Assembly (NCBI RefSeq): GCF_943193085.1
Contig: NZ_CALPCU010000049.1
Span: forward strand, 1-5,216
Reading direction: 5' to 3'
From: Vermiculatibacterium agrestimuris
GTDB taxonomy: Bacteria > Bacillota > Clostridia > Oscillospirales > Oscillospiraceae
DNA: 5,216 nt
The notes below the pieces were generated by a model. It did not search any database. It was not told the DNA's origin and saw nothing but the letters and a program-made list of their open reading frames with translations. Shown here piece by piece: positions 4,976-5,216 of the stretch. The translations under genes and the position numbers were made by a program. Position 1 is the stretch's first letter. Every line of letters starts with the position of its first letter.

Positions 4976-5088
4976 CGTCGGAGCAAGCGTCATATCGCTT
5001 GCTCCGACTTTTTTCAAAAGTCAGAGCGCGCTCATTCTGCTGCTCCTCCTTTCCCCACGAAAACACTTCGTGTTTCCGCGGGGGCCCC
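4976..5088 (+). repeat. Intergenic repeat copy B (after tRNA-Lys), containing the operon terminator
   Basis: Counterpart of the tRNA-Gly to tRNA-Arg spacer (see 4444-4567), with the three shared blocks at 4976-4995, 5040-5057 and 5079-5088. Here the first block forms the perfect terminator stem. The second hairpin uses different arms, AAACAC (5061-5066) with GTGTTT (5070-5075) plus CG/CG, again enclosed by CCCC and GGGG. A 10-base palindrome GAGCGCGCTC lies at 5024-5033. No gene is credible here. Confidence 0.75.
4977..5014 (+). terminator. Rho-independent terminator of the tRNA operon
   Basis: A 13-base perfect stem, GTCGGAGCAAGCG (4977-4989) with CGCTTGCTCCGAC (4996-5008), loop TCATAT, followed at once by six T. 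It begins one base after the CCA of tRNA-Lys. It has no T run on the other strand, so it works in the plus direction. Confidence 0.95.
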
Positions 5089-5136
5089 GTTTTGTCAAAT
5101 GTTCGAGCGGCATCTATTTTGTCAGGGTGTTACACG
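5089..5136. other. Gene-free stretch after repeat copy B
   Basis: No reading frame with a ribosome binding site is visible. It holds TTCGAGCGGC (5102-5111), repeated at 5193-5202 on the far side of the palindrome. The bases 5177-5216 after the palindrome likewise have no gene; they end in a GC-rich hairpin, GCGGCG (5198-5203) with CGCCGC (5209-5214). Confidence 0.5.
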
Positions 5137-5176
5137 AAAAGGAGCTCCAAGGCATATGCCTTGGAGCTCCTTTTTT
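5137..5176. terminator. Perfect 38-base palindrome, likely bidirectional terminator
   Basis: Positions 5137-5174 equal their own reverse complement without a mismatch. The centre is GGCATATGCC, the arms contain GGAGCTCCAAGG, and the ends are AAAA and TTTT (T run 5171-5176 on the plus strand, four T on the minus strand). It looks like an intrinsic terminator usable from both sides. It could back up the tRNA terminator or serve a convergent gene beyond the right edge. Confidence 0.75.
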
Positions 5177-5216
5177 GGCAACGGGTGAAGGATTCGAGCG
5201 GCGCTGCGCGCCGCCC

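Noticed and set aside
4943..5188. 81-codon plus-strand open frame at the right end
   Set aside because: Starts inside tRNA-Lys and runs through a terminator, repeat copy B and the palindrome; no ribosome binding site.

Overview
The window looks like chromosomal DNA from a GC-rich member of the Clostridia, probably Oscillospiraceae-like. This rests on strong AGGAGG-type ribosome binding sites and on a set of proteins typical of that class (DUF1540, DUF1858, CmpB-type membrane protein, copper-amine-oxidase-like stalk domain). It also rests on tRNA genes that encode their own CCA ends. The genus is inference; there is no rRNA or marker gene to fix it.

Layout. A 22-base run of C lies at the left edge. 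A plus-strand pair follows: a secreted stalk-domain protein (65-844) overlapping by 4 bases a PAP2-type membrane phosphatase (841-1398). A strong hairpin terminator (1403-1429) closes the pair and may also serve the genes arriving from the other side. Four minus-strand genes come next, in order of transcription: a gamma-carbonic-anhydrase-like protein (3365-2841), a DUF2238-type membrane protein overlapping it by 4 bases (2844-2017), a cysteine-rich DUF1540 protein (1938-1741) and a small GIY-YIG nuclease-fold protein (1688-1440). A near-consensus promoter (3431-3403) drives the first. Divergent from it is a small DUF1858-like gene (3478-3690), whose end overlaps tail-to-tail the end of a CmpB-like membrane protein gene (4210-3668, TTG start).

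The right part is a tRNA operon on the plus strand: a TTGACA / extended -10 promoter (4307-4336), then tRNA-Gly(UCC), Arg(UCU), His(GUG), Gln(UUG) and Lys(UUU), ending in a strong terminator (4977-5014). The spacer after tRNA-Gly and the segment after tRNA-Lys are related: they share three collinear blocks and a hairpin whose arms differ in sequence but keep pairing. A perfect 38-base palindrome (5137-5174) and a second copy of a 10-base motif fill the last 130 bases, which hold no credible gene.

Most of the window is ordinary housekeeping or accessory sequence. I see no phage, insertion sequence, CRISPR or defence system. The points most worth a second look are the paired intergenic repeat around the tRNA operon, the U-C mismatch in the tRNA-Lys anticodon stem, the poly-C tract, and the carbonic-anhydrase/DUF2238 gene overlap.
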